DNA of 64,000 nt from Caryophanales bacterium UBA6449 (GCA_002437105.1 DJOB01000006.1:87685-151684), one strand, 5' to 3'. Shown: positions 8,085 to 16,999, counted from the first letter of the stretch. A program made the numbers and translations. The notes: generated by a model not told the origin, from the sequence alone.

Positions 8085-10580
8085 ATGGATGAGAGACCCA
8101 AAAACATAGAGATAAGAGGCGCAAGAGTTCACAATCTAAAGAATATCGATCTTGATATACCGCTGAATAAACTGGTCGGAATAGCCGGAGTCTCCGGTTC
8201 TGGCAAATCCTCCCTCGCTCTAGGCATACTCTATTCAGAGGGCAGCAGAAGATATCTCGAATCCCTTTCAACCTACACGAGGAGAAGGATGACGACCGCG
8301 AGCGAAGCGGATGTCGACTCGATCGAATATATTCCCGCCGCACTGGCTCTACACCAGCGTCCAGCTGTGCCTGGTATAAGGAGCACCTTCGGTACCTCCT
8401 CCGAGCTGCTCAATAGCCTGAGGCTGATGATATCGAGACTGGGAGTTCACCGGTGTCCGAACGGTCACGAGGTTCCGCCCTCTCCCAATATTGCCCTCAT
8501 GAAACCTCTGGTCTGCCCTGTCTGCCACGTCAGCTTCACCGGTCCTTCCGCTGAGAGCTTCGCCTTCAACAGCGAGGGCGCCTGCCGTCGCTGTCAAGGG
8601 ACTGGTATCACGCAGGAGATTGACGAGTCGACCCTCATCCCCAATCAGGATCTGACTCTGGAACAGGGGGCCTGCGCTCCCTGGAACTCCCTTATGTGGT
8701 CGCTCATGGTCGACGTATGCCGCGCCATGGGGGTGAGGACTGATGTACCATTCAAGGATCTCACCCCCGCGGAGAAAGAGATCGTCTATCACGGTCCAGC
8801 CATAAAGAAACACATCCTATATAGACCCAAGAGCGGCGAGGCGACAGAGCTCGACTTCACCTACTACAGTGCCGTTCACACCGTGGAGAACGCTCTCGCC
8901 AAAGTCAAAGACGAGACGGGGATGAAACGGGTGAGCAAATTCCTCAAACAGGGGGTCTGTCCCGCATGTCATGGATCGCGGCTCTGCCCAAGAGCACTGA
9001 GCAGCACCCTAGGTGGAAAGAGACTGGATGAGATCTGCGCCATGCCGCTAAAAGAGGCAATCGCTTGGGTCAAGAAGATTCCTCAACAGATGCCGGCAGA
9101 CATGAAGAGCATGGCGGAGAGCATCGTGTCCACTTTCCTGCACACGTCCGAAAGACTGATGGAACTAGGACTAGGCTACCTATCGCTAGACCGCAGCTCC
9201 AACACGCTATCGACGGGCGAGAGACAGAGGATTCAGCTGGCTCGGGCAGTCAGAGCCCGCAGCACCGGCATCCTCTATGTTCTCGATGAGCCGACCATCG
9301 GACTGCATCCCTCGAATGTGGATGGCATGATGGATCTGGTGAACGACCTGACTGAATCCGGGAACTCAGTCGTCCTCGTCGACCACGATACGCGCGTGCT
9401 CAAACGGGCGGAATACCTGATCGAGATGGGACCGAAGGCGGGCGATGGAGGCGGGAGATGCATTGCTCAGGGAACGGTGGAACAGGTGGAGAAGGATCCC
9501 TCCTCGATAATAGGCCCCTATATATCCGGAGCTAAAAGAGTCAGGGGAAGAGAACGGGTTCCGGCCTCCGAAATATTCAGATTCGGAAGCATAGATATGG
9601 AGACTTCGGCCATCCATACCGTCAAGCCTCTACGCGTGTCATTTCCCCGAGGAAGACTCATTTCAGTGACGGGAGTATCCGGATCGGGAAAGACGACTCT
9701 GATCCTGGAGAGCCTTATTCCCGCTCTGAAATCCAAGATTGCTAACGCACCTCTTCCTTCGCACGTAAAGTTTATAAAATGCAACAATATCTCAAAAGCC
9801 AATCTTATAGATGCGACACCGATTGGCGCCAATGTCCGCTCGACTATAGCGACCTACTGCGGGGTGCTAGACGACCTACGACAAGCTTTCGCCAAGACCG
9901 ACGACGCTAAAAAACTAAAGAAGAAAATGGGCGATTTCTCCTACAATACGGGATCCTTAAGATGCCCCACCTGCGATGGGACTGGACAGATCTCCATGGA
10001 TGTTCAGTTCCTTCCCGATGTGAGTATCACCTGCCCGGATTGTAAGGGTAGCCGCTACGCGCCTCTGGCGTACAAGATAAGAAAAACCACAGCTGATGGT
10101 TCTACCATATCGCTTCCCGAGATCCTCTCGATGACAGTCGATACCGCCATAGAGAAGCTCAGAGGACTCAGGTCGATTCAAGATAAGTTAAAAACTATGT
10201 CATCAATAGGACTGGGATACCTGACCCTTGGAGAGGCGACACCTGCCCTCTCAGGCGGTGAGGCGCAACGGCTCAAGCTATCATCGGAGATGGGTCACTC
10301 GCAGCAGGACTCCGTCTTCGTCTTCGATGAGCCGACCATCGGACTGCATCCCCAGGATGTACAGACCCTTATCCAAGTCTTCCAAAGACTTATCGAGCAG
10401 GGAGCTACCGTCATCGTGATCGAGCACGATCTAGACATGATATCCAACTCGGACTACATCATCGATATGGGGCCACAGGGAGGTATCGATGGCGGAAGAA
10501 TCGTGGCGCAAGGAACGCCCGAGCAGATCGCTGAATCACCCGAAAGCATCACGGGAAGATATTTGAAAAATCTAATATAG
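8085..10580 (+). CDS. class II (UvrA2-type) excinuclease ATPase subunit
   Basis: 831 residues, about 110 fewer than housekeeping UvrA. It has two ABC ATPase modules: Walker A GVSGSGKSS near residue 35 and GVSGSGKTT near 530, with signatures LSTGERQR and LSGGEAQR and Walker B LYVLDEPTIGLHP / VFVFDEPTIGLHP. Zinc modules CRRCQGTG, CPACHGSRLCP and CPTCDGTG...CPDCKGS are present. After HRCPNGHEV the sequence jumps directly to the zinc module, so the UvrB-binding insertion found in UvrA1 is missing; that is the class II hallmark. Class II proteins are tied to damage tolerance or self-resistance rather than canonical UvrABC repair. A separate uvrA1 is expected elsewhere. Confidence 0.85.
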   Translation: MDERPKNIEIRGARVHNLKNIDLDIPLNKLVGIAGVSGSGKSSLALGILYSEGSRRYLESLSTYTRRRMTTASEADVDSIEYIPAALALHQRPAVPGIRSTFGTSSELLNSLRLMISRLGVHRCPNGHEVPPSPNIALMKPLVCPVCHVSFTGPSAESFAFNSEGACRRCQGTGITQEIDESTLIPNQDLTLEQGACAPWNSLMWSLMVDVCRAMGVRTDVPFKDLTPAEKEIVYHGPAIKKHILYRPKSGEATELDFTYYSAVHTVENALAKVKDETGMKRVSKFLKQGVCPACHGSRLCPRALSSTLGGKRLDEICAMPLKEAIAWVKKIPQQMPADMKSMAESIVSTFLHTSERLMELGLGYLSLDRSSNTLSTGERQRIQLARAVRARSTGILYVLDEPTIGLHPSNVDGMMDLVNDLTESGNSVVLVDHDTRVLKRAEYLIEMGPKAGDGGGRCIAQGTVEQVEKDPSSIIGPYISGAKRVRGRERVPASEIFRFGSIDMETSAIHTVKPLRVSFPRGRLISVTGVSGSGKTTLILESLIPALKSKIANAPLPSHVKFIKCNNISKANLIDATPIGANVRSTIATYCGVLDDLRQAFAKTDDAKKLKKKMGDFSYNTGSLRCPTCDGTGQISMDVQFLPDVSITCPDCKGSRYAPLAYKIRKTTADGSTISLPEILSMTVDTAIEKLRGLRSIQDKLKTMSSIGLGYLTLGEATPALSGGEAQRLKLSSEMGHSQQDSVFVFDEPTIGLHPQDVQTLIQVFQRLIEQGATVIVIEHDLDMISNSDYIIDMGPQGGIDGGRIVAQGTPEQIAESPESITGRYLKNLI

Positions 10581-10648
10581 AACCAGTAAATATAGATAAG
10601 TATCTTTACTATTAACTATATAGATATCCCAACTAAACCACGATAGAC

Positions 10649-10683
10649 AAAAAAAGTTTGACGCCCTTCAAGGACATCAAACT
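10649..10683 (-). terminator. terminator downstream of tRNA-Ala
   Basis: On the minus strand a 13-bp stem (AGTTTGATGTCCT / AGGGCGTCAAACT with G-U pairs, loop TGA) is followed by seven U residues, just past the tRNA CCA end. Confidence 0.82.
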
Positions 10684-10696
10684 CTTATAACCTTAA

Positions 10697-10772
10697 TGGT
10701 GGAGCTGACGGGGATCGAACCCGCGACCTCATCGTTGCGAACGATACGCTCTCCCAACTGAGCTACAGCCCC
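10697..10772 (-). tRNA. tRNA-Ala (anticodon CGC)
   Basis: 76 nt including an encoded CCA. The cloverleaf is complete: acceptor GGGGCTG/CAGCTCC, D stem GCTC/GAGC, anticodon loop TTCGCAA, T arm GCGGG-TTCGATC-CCCGT. The acceptor contains the G3-U70 wobble pair, the alanine identity element. Anticodon CGC reads GCG, matching the regular use of GCG codons here. Confidence 0.96.
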
Positions 10773-10828
10773 AGCAAAAAGAGAGTATAGCATATCGAAC
10801 AATCTTGTAATCACCTAAAATATAAAGA

Positions 10829-10852
10829 AAAAAGGGGCTTAGCCCCCTTTTT
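10829..10852 (-). terminator. nusG operon terminator
   Basis: Minus-strand hairpin GGGGGC-TAA-GCCCC followed by a run of six U, 8 bp after the nusG stop. Confidence 0.85.
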
Positions 10853-10859
10853 CTCTAAA

Positions 10860-11507
10860 TTATCCAATCTTCGCTACTTCGTTGAAGGAGAAGACGCCGA
10901 TATTGTCACGTCCGAAGAAGGTATATTTCACTGTGACAGTGCAGTTCTCCTTATCGAGATCGGTCACAGTACCAGTGCAATCCATCAGCGCACCTTCCGT
11001 GATCTTCACCACATCTCCAACCTTGAAAGTAGCCGGCTCCTCATTGGTAGTGATCAGCAGTCTCCGGAGAATAGGCTCCATCTCATCCCTGGGGATGGGG
11101 AAGGGCTTGGTTCCCTTTCCAGAAGACCCAACCAGTCCCGTAACATAGGGGGTATTACGCACCATATACCAGACTTCATCGGTCATCTTCATCTCGACAT
11201 AAACATAGCCAGGAAAGTAGTTCTTCGTCTCGTAGATGACAGTTCCATCCTTGCTTCTCTTGACCTTACCGTCCTTATCCTTCTTCGGCTCCTCATAGAC
11301 ACCAGTAACCGTACGCTTGATCAGATTGCTGAAGCCCAGCGCCTTAGCGCGACTCTCGATTGAATCAGCGACTGTCTTCTCCTTCTTCGTATAGGTGTTG
11401 ACGGCAAACCACTGATATTCGTACTCGTTCTGGAAGTCCTCTTCGCTCTCTTCCTCGCCAGACTTTCCAGTCGTATCTTCAACTTTGCTCTCATCAATCT
11501 CAGACAT
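10860..11507 (-). CDS. nusG: transcription termination/antitermination factor NusG
   Basis: 215 residues. An acidic N-terminal tail of about 30 residues precedes the NGN domain (YQWFAVNTYTKKEKTVADSIESRA...), which binds RNA polymerase. The conserved YFPGYVYVEM strand follows a charged insertion (EEPKKDKDGKVKRSKDGT). The C-terminal KOW domain is FKVGDVVKITEGALMDCTGTV. NusG couples RNAP to pausing, Rho or the ribosome. It has a good AAGGAG site 9 bp upstream and is last in rpmG-secE-nusG, a conserved bacterial order. Confidence 0.95.
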   Translation of the reverse strand: MSEIDESKVEDTTGKSGEEESEEDFQNEYEYQWFAVNTYTKKEKTVADSIESRAKALGFSNLIKRTVTGVYEEPKKDKDGKVKRSKDGTVIYETKNYFPGYVYVEMKMTDEVWYMVRNTPYVTGLVGSSGKGTKPFPIPRDEMEPILRRLLITTNEEPATFKVGDVVKITEGALMDCTGTVTDLDKENCTVTVKYTFFGRDNIGVFSFNEVAKIG

Positions 11508-11520
11508 TTCTATTCACTCC

Positions 11521-11781
11521 TTAGATATGAAAAACGTATCTCAAAGCCTGTTCAACACTATTGGCCGCATTCGAACCAGAAGCCGTACTGCTCGAGACCT
11601 GCTGCTGGAAGGCATTGCGCATCTCTCCAGCCACCAGGTCCGATATGACTAGAACGATACAGCAGACAATCGTGATGACCAAAACGATAGCGACAGATTT
11701 CCACAGTTCCTTAGCGCCAGGCCAGCGAACGCGGTGAGCCTCCTCGGCCACACCTTTAAAATAGCGGCTGATCTTTCTCAT
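11521..11781 (-). CDS. secE: preprotein translocase subunit SecE
   Basis: 86 residues, single-membrane-segment type. The cytoplasmic amphipathic helix with the signature EEAHRVRWPGAKELWKS precedes one transmembrane helix (SVAIVLVITIVCCIVLVISDLV). It stabilises SecY in the Sec translocon. A Ser/Ala-rich C-terminal extension (SSSTASGSNAANS...) goes beyond the usual end. It lies between rpmG (15 bp upstream) and nusG (13 bp downstream). Confidence 0.94.
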   Translation of the reverse strand: MRKISRYFKGVAEEAHRVRWPGAKELWKSVAIVLVITIVCCIVLVISDLVAGEMRNAFQQQVSSSTASGSNAANSVEQALRYVFHI

Positions 11782-11796
11782 TCAGTTGTTGGCTCC

Positions 11797-11943
11797 TTAT
11801 CTTGTCTCTCTGTGCAAGGTATGCCTTCCACAGGTAGGGCAGAACTTCTTTGCTTCGAATCGGGTGGTATCGCCCTTCTTCTTTTCAATCGTGTAATTTC
11901 TAGCCATGCATTCGATGCATTGAAGAATAACTTTCACACGCAA
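11797..11943 (-). CDS. rpmG: 50S ribosomal protein L33
   Basis: 48 residues read directly from the minus strand: it begins (L/M)RVKVILQCIECMARNYTI and ends CPTCGRHTLHRETR. The zinc-binding pairs CIEC and CPTC are complete, so this is the C+ (zinc) form. The start is TTG at 11943; the site GGAGG lies 7 bp upstream and L33 normally begins MRVKV, both supporting TTG. First gene of the rpmG-secE-nusG operon. Confidence 0.92.
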   Translation of the reverse strand: MRVKVILQCIECMARNYTIEKKKGDTTRFEAKKFCPTCGRHTLHRETR

Positions 11944-12002
11944 GGGAGTTCCTCCTTCTAGTATTTTTACAGCTCTAAAGAAGAACTGCTAAATACGTAG
12001 CA

Positions 12003-12008
12003 ATTATA
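12003..12008 (-). promoter_or_regulatory. -10 element of the rpmG-secE-nusG promoter
   Basis: A perfect TATAAT on the minus strand, about 60 bp before the rpmG start. No consensus -35 is visible; the upstream sequence is A/T-rich. Confidence 0.5.
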
Positions 12009-12250
12009 AGCTTATATAGCCTTTTTTTCTATTGAAGATGCCTATTTGTATAGCTCTTCTAACGACATCTGGCAAAATCGAGTTAAAAAGGCTGTATAAA
12101 AGGCGACTACCGCATATTTTTATACCCTATTTCACACTTATAGAAGGCAATTTTTATCGCAGACAGGAGCGAGCTCTCCCCCGCTTTGATCAGATTGGAT
12201 TATCTCGTTGTTTTTTTGATTTATCATCTATGTATAAAAGGAGAATAAAA
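12009..12250 (+). other. AT-rich gap upstream of the McrBC-like operon
   Basis: 242 bp between the divergent rpmG promoter and the first accessory gene. It should contain the operon promoter. TTGTTT near 12210 and TATAAA near 12234 are candidates, but spacing is poor and I do not fix one. No repeat or att-like site was recognised. Confidence 0.35.
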
Positions 12251-12559
12251 ATGAATAACTTTCTACTATTCAATGGTCAAAACATTAAACTTAACCCTAA
12301 TTTAAGAGAAATTATCCCTAGCAACAACTTATTAATAGAAGTCGATAATGCTACACACACTCCCATTTATAACGGAACGGTAGACGATCTGGAAAAAACG
12401 GGATTCGATACGGATGCCCACGATGCGTTCCTGTGGCTGGCAGCCAAGATCGGCGATGAGTTCATCTACTTTTCAAGAGAGTACTTACCCGGCGCTTTAA
12501 AAGTACCCGATTCATTCAAGCAGGATCTAAAAGATACTATAGACAAAATATTGGCTTAA
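12251..12559 (+). CDS. small protein, first gene of the McrBC-like operon
   Basis: 102 residues from ATG 12251, which is preceded by AAAAGGAGAATAAAA; a longer upstream reading exists but lacks a ribosome site. The protein is soluble and mildly acidic, begins MNNFLLFNGQNIKLN and has no recognised motif, signal or membrane segment. It starts a tight run of four same-strand genes (gaps of 21, 14 and 23 bp). Codon use is AT-richer than in flanking housekeeping genes. A role as regulator, specificity factor or inhibitor of the system is possible but not shown. Confidence 0.65.
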   Translation: MNNFLLFNGQNIKLNPNLREIIPSNNLLIEVDNATHTPIYNGTVDDLEKTGFDTDAHDAFLWLAAKIGDEFIYFSREYLPGALKVPDSFKQDLKDTIDKILA

Positions 12560-12580
12560 AGGAAAAGGAGAGTAAGGATT

Positions 12581-13576
12581 ATGAGCATACAGCTATCTGA
12601 GAAAAACATCCATGAGATGACCGAGAACGAATACAATGTTCTCTGTGGAATCATAGGATTTGAAAAGATTAAGAATATAGCTAAGAAGTTTAAAGACAAT
12701 CATTCCAAATCACAGGTATTCAAAAGCAATTACGGATTGAAGCCGATAAATACTAATGCCGGGGCCTGTCAGCTATTCAGAGTCTTCTTTAAAAATGAGA
12801 ATTGGAGCAAGACCGATGAGAGAAAAGACGCCATCGACAGCTTCCTGGACCGTCTGAAAAAAGTCCTAACCACCAAGTGGAATCTAACTATCACCGATCA
12901 AACCGATAACAGCCAACTGTGGGTGATGATAGATAAGACACAGGGGAAGAGCGAATACGAAAAAGCCCTGCTCAGGATCGCCTTCGGTGCGTCAATACCT
13001 AAGAATGTCATCGAAACTTTGCGTGCGAACTATCTGAAAGGTGAGGATCCAATAATCAAAAATGACTCCACTAAGAATAAGGACACAAAGAATGCTGACG
13101 CTGAAAATCCTAACCTCACCAAACTCAAAAATGATCTGGAGGATATCAGGAATAGCTACAAAGAACTGAAGGATAAATTCGAGGATAAGAACAACGATTT
13201 CAACACCGCCAATAATGAGGCGACAAAATACAAGAACCTATACAACGAGGAGAAGAAAAATTCCGATAGTTTAAGACAACAGCTGAGCGACAAGACGCAG
13301 CAGTTGGCAACGCTAACTGAAAACTACAATACTTTAAATGACTCTTTGAAGGATAAATCCGCTCAGGCGCAGAAGGACTCAGACGAGCTCAAAGCACTGA
13401 AAGACAAACTAGAAAGTGTTCTGATGACCGTGCCCTCATCTATCGACAGAATAGATGAAACATCCATAAAGGATATCGTCTCCAAACTTAATCTGATACT
13501 CGAAAATAAAGATTTCAACAGCTTGAAGAGATACGCTATCGCCCTATACATCGTGGCTGGAACTAATGCACAGTAA
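12581..13576 (+). CDS. coiled-coil protein of the McrBC-like operon
   Basis: 331 residues, Lys/Asn/Asp-rich. The N-terminal half (1-150) looks globular. A Lys/Asn/Asp-rich linker (about 160-180) leads into a long heptad-rich coiled coil (about 183-285: LTKLKNDLEDIRNSYKELK..., SLRQQLSDKTQQLATL..., LNDSLKDKSAQAQKDSDELKALKDKLESV). A short C-terminal helical domain follows. No catalytic motif is visible. The AAA-rich, AAT-rich codon use differs clearly from gyrA or rpsB, a sign of transfer. Coiled-coil partners and fusions are known in McrBC relatives (the CoCoNuT group), but here the coiled coil is a separate protein and no helicase gene is next to it. Confidence 0.72.
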   Translation: MSIQLSEKNIHEMTENEYNVLCGIIGFEKIKNIAKKFKDNHSKSQVFKSNYGLKPINTNAGACQLFRVFFKNENWSKTDERKDAIDSFLDRLKKVLTTKWNLTITDQTDNSQLWVMIDKTQGKSEYEKALLRIAFGASIPKNVIETLRANYLKGEDPIIKNDSTKNKDTKNADAENPNLTKLKNDLEDIRNSYKELKDKFEDKNNDFNTANNEATKYKNLYNEEKKNSDSLRQQLSDKTQQLATLTENYNTLNDSLKDKSAQAQKDSDELKALKDKLESVLMTVPSSIDRIDETSIKDIVSKLNLILENKDFNSLKRYAIALYIVAGTNAQ

Positions 13577-13590
13577 GGTAGAACATACAT

Positions 13591-15612
13591 ATGGATAACA
13601 ATTTCTACGAGAACATAAACAATTCACAGGAGCACGCTATAATCTGCCGCTTCGAGAAGTGTTTCATAAATGAAAATATATCGGTCCCTAATGTCCAGAT
13701 ATATCTGACCCCCATCTCACCTGAATCGGATGTAGTCATCAGCAACCCAAACATGTTCTATCGGGACAGAGCCACCAACCAGGAATTCTATAGCGCCTGG
13801 GGAAACAATATCCTGGAGTTCATGAAGAGCCACCTCAATACCAGGATCAAGAATGACCTCTTCATGCCCGATCACCTCGATCAGATGGAAGAATTCCTCA
13901 AAAAGAATCTACAGGGAAAACTGCTCATCGTCTACCCCTTATACCAAAAGAATATAGGAAACACATACTACAAAAAAATAGATCAGATCGATGGTATCGC
14001 CGGCATCGTAGAGGATAAAAAGGTAGGAGACTACCTAGCCATACCGCATGTGGACGATTCCATAATCAGAAGGCTTCAATCCGGCGAACAGGTAAATCTG
14101 CCGAACTGGGATTCGAGCCTCTTCGGTATCCCTCGCTACCTCGAAACGGGAAATAATCTAGTCAAGATATCGCTCGAATCAGTCGATAACTTCAACACCT
14201 TTGCGATGATCAAAGGCACACCGGTCAAGTTCTTAAAATTTTTGACTAAGCCTCTAATCGATACCGGAGACATCATCGCCCTCGATAATGAAAACAGCTA
14301 TAGATTCTTCTCCAAGAGAGGAATTCTAAACATCGCTGAGCGGAATATCGACGTCCTCAGCGCCAAGAATCAGATCCCCGAATCAGCCTCCGAATCAGCA
14401 GTCAAAAATACGGCTGTCGCCGATAGCGAGGTGACCGAGGCAAACCTCGTCGACAGCGTTACTGACGATAACGATATCAAGATAATTAACCAGCTGTGGC
14501 AGTACATGAGAGACAAGCAGCTGGACTACTCGAAGACCGATATATGTAACTTCCACGCCTGCGTAAAGAGCGGCATCTTAACCATCATCGCCGGAATGAG
14601 CGGCACCGGTAAAACTAGACTTCCTCTGGAATACGCATCGTTCTTCAATCTGAAAGAGATCGATGGGACGGAGAATAAGACCACCAAAAAATCTAAGAAT
14701 GGTGGTCAGATGCTCTTCCTTCCTGTCTCTCCCTCCTATACTACCCCCGCGGATATTCTCGGATACTACAATCCGATGAGCAACGCCTATGTGCCTGCCG
14801 AGACGGGCTTAGTAGATCTGCTAGTAGCCGCCAACCGCGATCCTAAAAACATGTACATGGTCATCTTCGACGAGATGAACCTCGCGAGAATAGAGTTCTA
14901 CCTCTCTCCCATTCTTTCAGTAATGGAAAAGGATGCATCATCTAGATTCATAAATCTATATAGTCCTACTATCAAAGCCAACAATGCTGATATGTACCCT
15001 CCACGAGTCAATATTGGATCCAATGTCATACTGGTTGGAACCATCAATGTCGACGATACATCCACCCCGATATCCGACCGTCTGCTCGATCGCTCATTCG
15101 TCATAAACCTCCAGCAGCTCTCATTCGCGAAATACTCCAATACCCCGGCAGTAAGCGACAAGAGCACACCGGTGAAGACGTGCAGCACAAATCTCATAGA
15201 TCTGATGGGAAAGGAGAAGAGAGACTTTACGACCTTCGACTACATCCACGGCCTGCAGCCCCAGCAGATCAAATTCCTCGATGCTCTGCGTGAGCTTCTG
15301 AACAACGCCGACCAGAGCTGGGGTGTATCCTACCGGGAGGCGAAGAATATCTCGATATATCTGCACTGTGCTCCTAAGACTGATAGCCTGCAGAGCGATG
15401 TAGCTTTCGATATCGCGGTCAGACAGACCATCATGAAGAAGCTTAGAGGATCCCGAATCTCGCTCAGCAAGATACTTCTGCCTCAGGGAGAAAAGCCTAG
15501 TAAGCTCGAAGACCTACTGAATAGATTCAGCAGCATCTCCAACTTCAATCAGTGCCGCGAAGAGATAGCTCTGAAGCTTAGAACTATCACCGCCAGCCCG
15601 CTCATCAGATAG
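13591..15612 (+). CDS. McrB-like AAA+ NTPase
   Basis: 673 residues. Residues 1-310 form an N-terminal region of unknown type, the likely target-recognition part, ending in a low-complexity Ala/Ser/Val linker (about 262-295). The AAA+ domain follows: Walker A GMSGTGKT (335-342), Walker B MVIFDEMNLARIE (423-435), sensor-1-like VGTINVDD (482-489) and arginine-finger stretch SDRLLDRSF (495-503). The DEMN/GTxN.../DRLLDRSF pattern is that of the McrB/MoxR-like branch; McrB's usual MNTAD loop reads INVDD here. Placement directly before a McrC-like nuclease supports a GTP- or ATP-driven restriction complex. The weak Shine-Dalgarno suggests translational coupling to the gene before it. Confidence 0.82.
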   Translation: MDNNFYENINNSQEHAIICRFEKCFINENISVPNVQIYLTPISPESDVVISNPNMFYRDRATNQEFYSAWGNNILEFMKSHLNTRIKNDLFMPDHLDQMEEFLKKNLQGKLLIVYPLYQKNIGNTYYKKIDQIDGIAGIVEDKKVGDYLAIPHVDDSIIRRLQSGEQVNLPNWDSSLFGIPRYLETGNNLVKISLESVDNFNTFAMIKGTPVKFLKFLTKPLIDTGDIIALDNENSYRFFSKRGILNIAERNIDVLSAKNQIPESASESAVKNTAVADSEVTEANLVDSVTDDNDIKIINQLWQYMRDKQLDYSKTDICNFHACVKSGILTIIAGMSGTGKTRLPLEYASFFNLKEIDGTENKTTKKSKNGGQMLFLPVSPSYTTPADILGYYNPMSNAYVPAETGLVDLLVAANRDPKNMYMVIFDEMNLARIEFYLSPILSVMEKDASSRFINLYSPTIKANNADMYPPRVNIGSNVILVGTINVDDTSTPISDRLLDRSFVINLQQLSFAKYSNTPAVSDKSTPVKTCSTNLIDLMGKEKRDFTTFDYIHGLQPQQIKFLDALRELLNNADQSWGVSYREAKNISIYLHCAPKTDSLQSDVAFDIAVRQTIMKKLRGSRISLSKILLPQGEKPSKLEDLLNRFSSISNFNQCREEIALKLRTITASPLIR

Positions 15613-15635
15613 AGAAGCTGACCGGACAAATAAAG

Positions 15636-16937
15636 ATGCCGAATTTTTCAAAGGATGAATTCAGCCTTCTCATCGAAAGGCTGGAGGGCCTCGAAGCCGG
15701 TCTATCGTCAGCGCTGAAAGACTATAGCGCTAACGGTATCACCACCGCAGAGACCAGACTGGAAAAGACTTTAAAAGATGCTGCGGATCTCATTCCTCAG
15801 TACACCTTTTCTATCCTGCGAAATCTCTCTTACACCTTCATCGATACCTATCGTCAGACCCCTGCCCCAGGGCGGCAGAATGCGACGACGATGATAATGA
15901 ACTCAGCCATCGCATCCCGGGGTAATCAGTATTTCTACAGCGTATTCAAAAAGTTCACCTACGATACACCGGATAACCGACTCCTAGTCGCCAGCATCTA
16001 TTCCATCCAGGATCAGCTCCATAAAATAATAAAGGAATCCAGGGACAAACTGGATACTATCAGGTATCAAGGAAATATAGGAATTGAAAAAATATTTAAC
16101 TCGATATTCGATAGTGCGCAGAAGATCCTGGAGGAGTGCTCCACCCTGTTGAACTCCGAGTTAGCCGACATCGAGCCCAGCAGCTTCGACCAGAACGAAT
16201 ACCTCTTCCGCGAGGATTATCGCTTCTTTGTCGACTTGGAATCCGCCCTGATGTCACCGCAGAGCGACGATGGCTATAAGCTCTCCATCGATACGGAATC
16301 ATCGGTCTTCGAGCGGTATGGTCTATACCTGATGGATCAGGCGCTGAAATCGAAAGGGTATCGTCCGACATCTAAGATAGATTATCTCAAGGTCATAAAT
16401 CAGAACGAGACCTTGATCTACTCATCCGAGAAGGGGTACGCAGTCCTAAAATACAACAGCAGCTTCAACGATTACTCCGTCACCACCGGAGACAATCTGA
16501 GCCACGTCTGGGGCAATCTAGCCTATATCGATAGCTATAGGAGGGCGCAGCATAATAGGCCGGACTTCGCGCTTCTCCTCTTCGACCAGAAGAAGAGGTT
16601 CCTATCCTCAGTCATACTGGAAGTGAAGGACAAGCCATACGACTATTTCTTCGATTCCGAAAATAATTTAAAGGATGACAGCGAGATCGACGATATAGGA
16701 GTAACGCTGGAAGACTATATAAAATTCGGTTATGTCTCACCGGAGGAGCGGCTGCTCCCCGGTGCAGTAGAGAGACTGATAATCATGTGCTGCGACCCGA
16801 ATGAACGAAAAAACGATCAGATGAAAGGGGCAGTCAGCTTCGTCGGCGTCGCTCCAAGACGAGATAGAACAGATGCCATACAGGATGAGATAACTAGAAC
16901 GATGGACGAGATCGACGAGAGATTCTACCGCTCTTAA
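15636..16937 (+). CDS. McrC/DUF2357-like PD-(D/E)XK nuclease
   Basis: 433 residues. The N-terminal 200 residues are helical and probably bind the AAA+ partner. The C-terminal nuclease core carries E225/E226 in ESSVFERYGLYLMD (like the YExW helix of DUF2357/McrC proteins), D310 in HNRPDFALLLF and E329-V-K331 in SSVILEVKDKPYD. Together these give the PD...ExK metal site with 18 residues between D and E. The gene is 23 bp after the McrB-like gene, the canonical B-then-C order. Both the fold assignment and the role in cutting modified or foreign DNA are inferred from motifs and context. Confidence 0.78.
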   Translation: MPNFSKDEFSLLIERLEGLEAGLSSALKDYSANGITTAETRLEKTLKDAADLIPQYTFSILRNLSYTFIDTYRQTPAPGRQNATTMIMNSAIASRGNQYFYSVFKKFTYDTPDNRLLVASIYSIQDQLHKIIKESRDKLDTIRYQGNIGIEKIFNSIFDSAQKILEECSTLLNSELADIEPSSFDQNEYLFREDYRFFVDLESALMSPQSDDGYKLSIDTESSVFERYGLYLMDQALKSKGYRPTSKIDYLKVINQNETLIYSSEKGYAVLKYNSSFNDYSVTTGDNLSHVWGNLAYIDSYRRAQHNRPDFALLLFDQKKRFLSSVILEVKDKPYDYFFDSENNLKDDSEIDDIGVTLEDYIKFGYVSPEERLLPGAVERLIIMCCDPNERKNDQMKGAVSFVGVAPRRDRTDAIQDEITRTMDEIDERFYRS

Positions 16938-16947
16938 TACTAGGCAA

Positions 16948-16984
16948 ATAAAAAACCACCGCCTTGCCGCGATGGTTTTTTTCT
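16948..16984. terminator. bidirectional terminator between the McrBC-like operon and tsf
   Basis: Stem ACCACCGC/GCGATGGT flanked by A run on the left and T run on the right. On the minus strand all pairs form (one U-G), so it serves tsf best; on the plus strand there is one mismatch, but it can still end the accessory operon. Confidence 0.8.
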
Positions 16985-16999
16985 CATTCAGAGAACGAA

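Noticed and set aside
12032..12250. N-terminal extension of the first McrBC-operon gene back to 12032
   Set aside because: The upstream part has unlike composition and no ribosome site; AAAAGGAG directly precedes ATG 12251.
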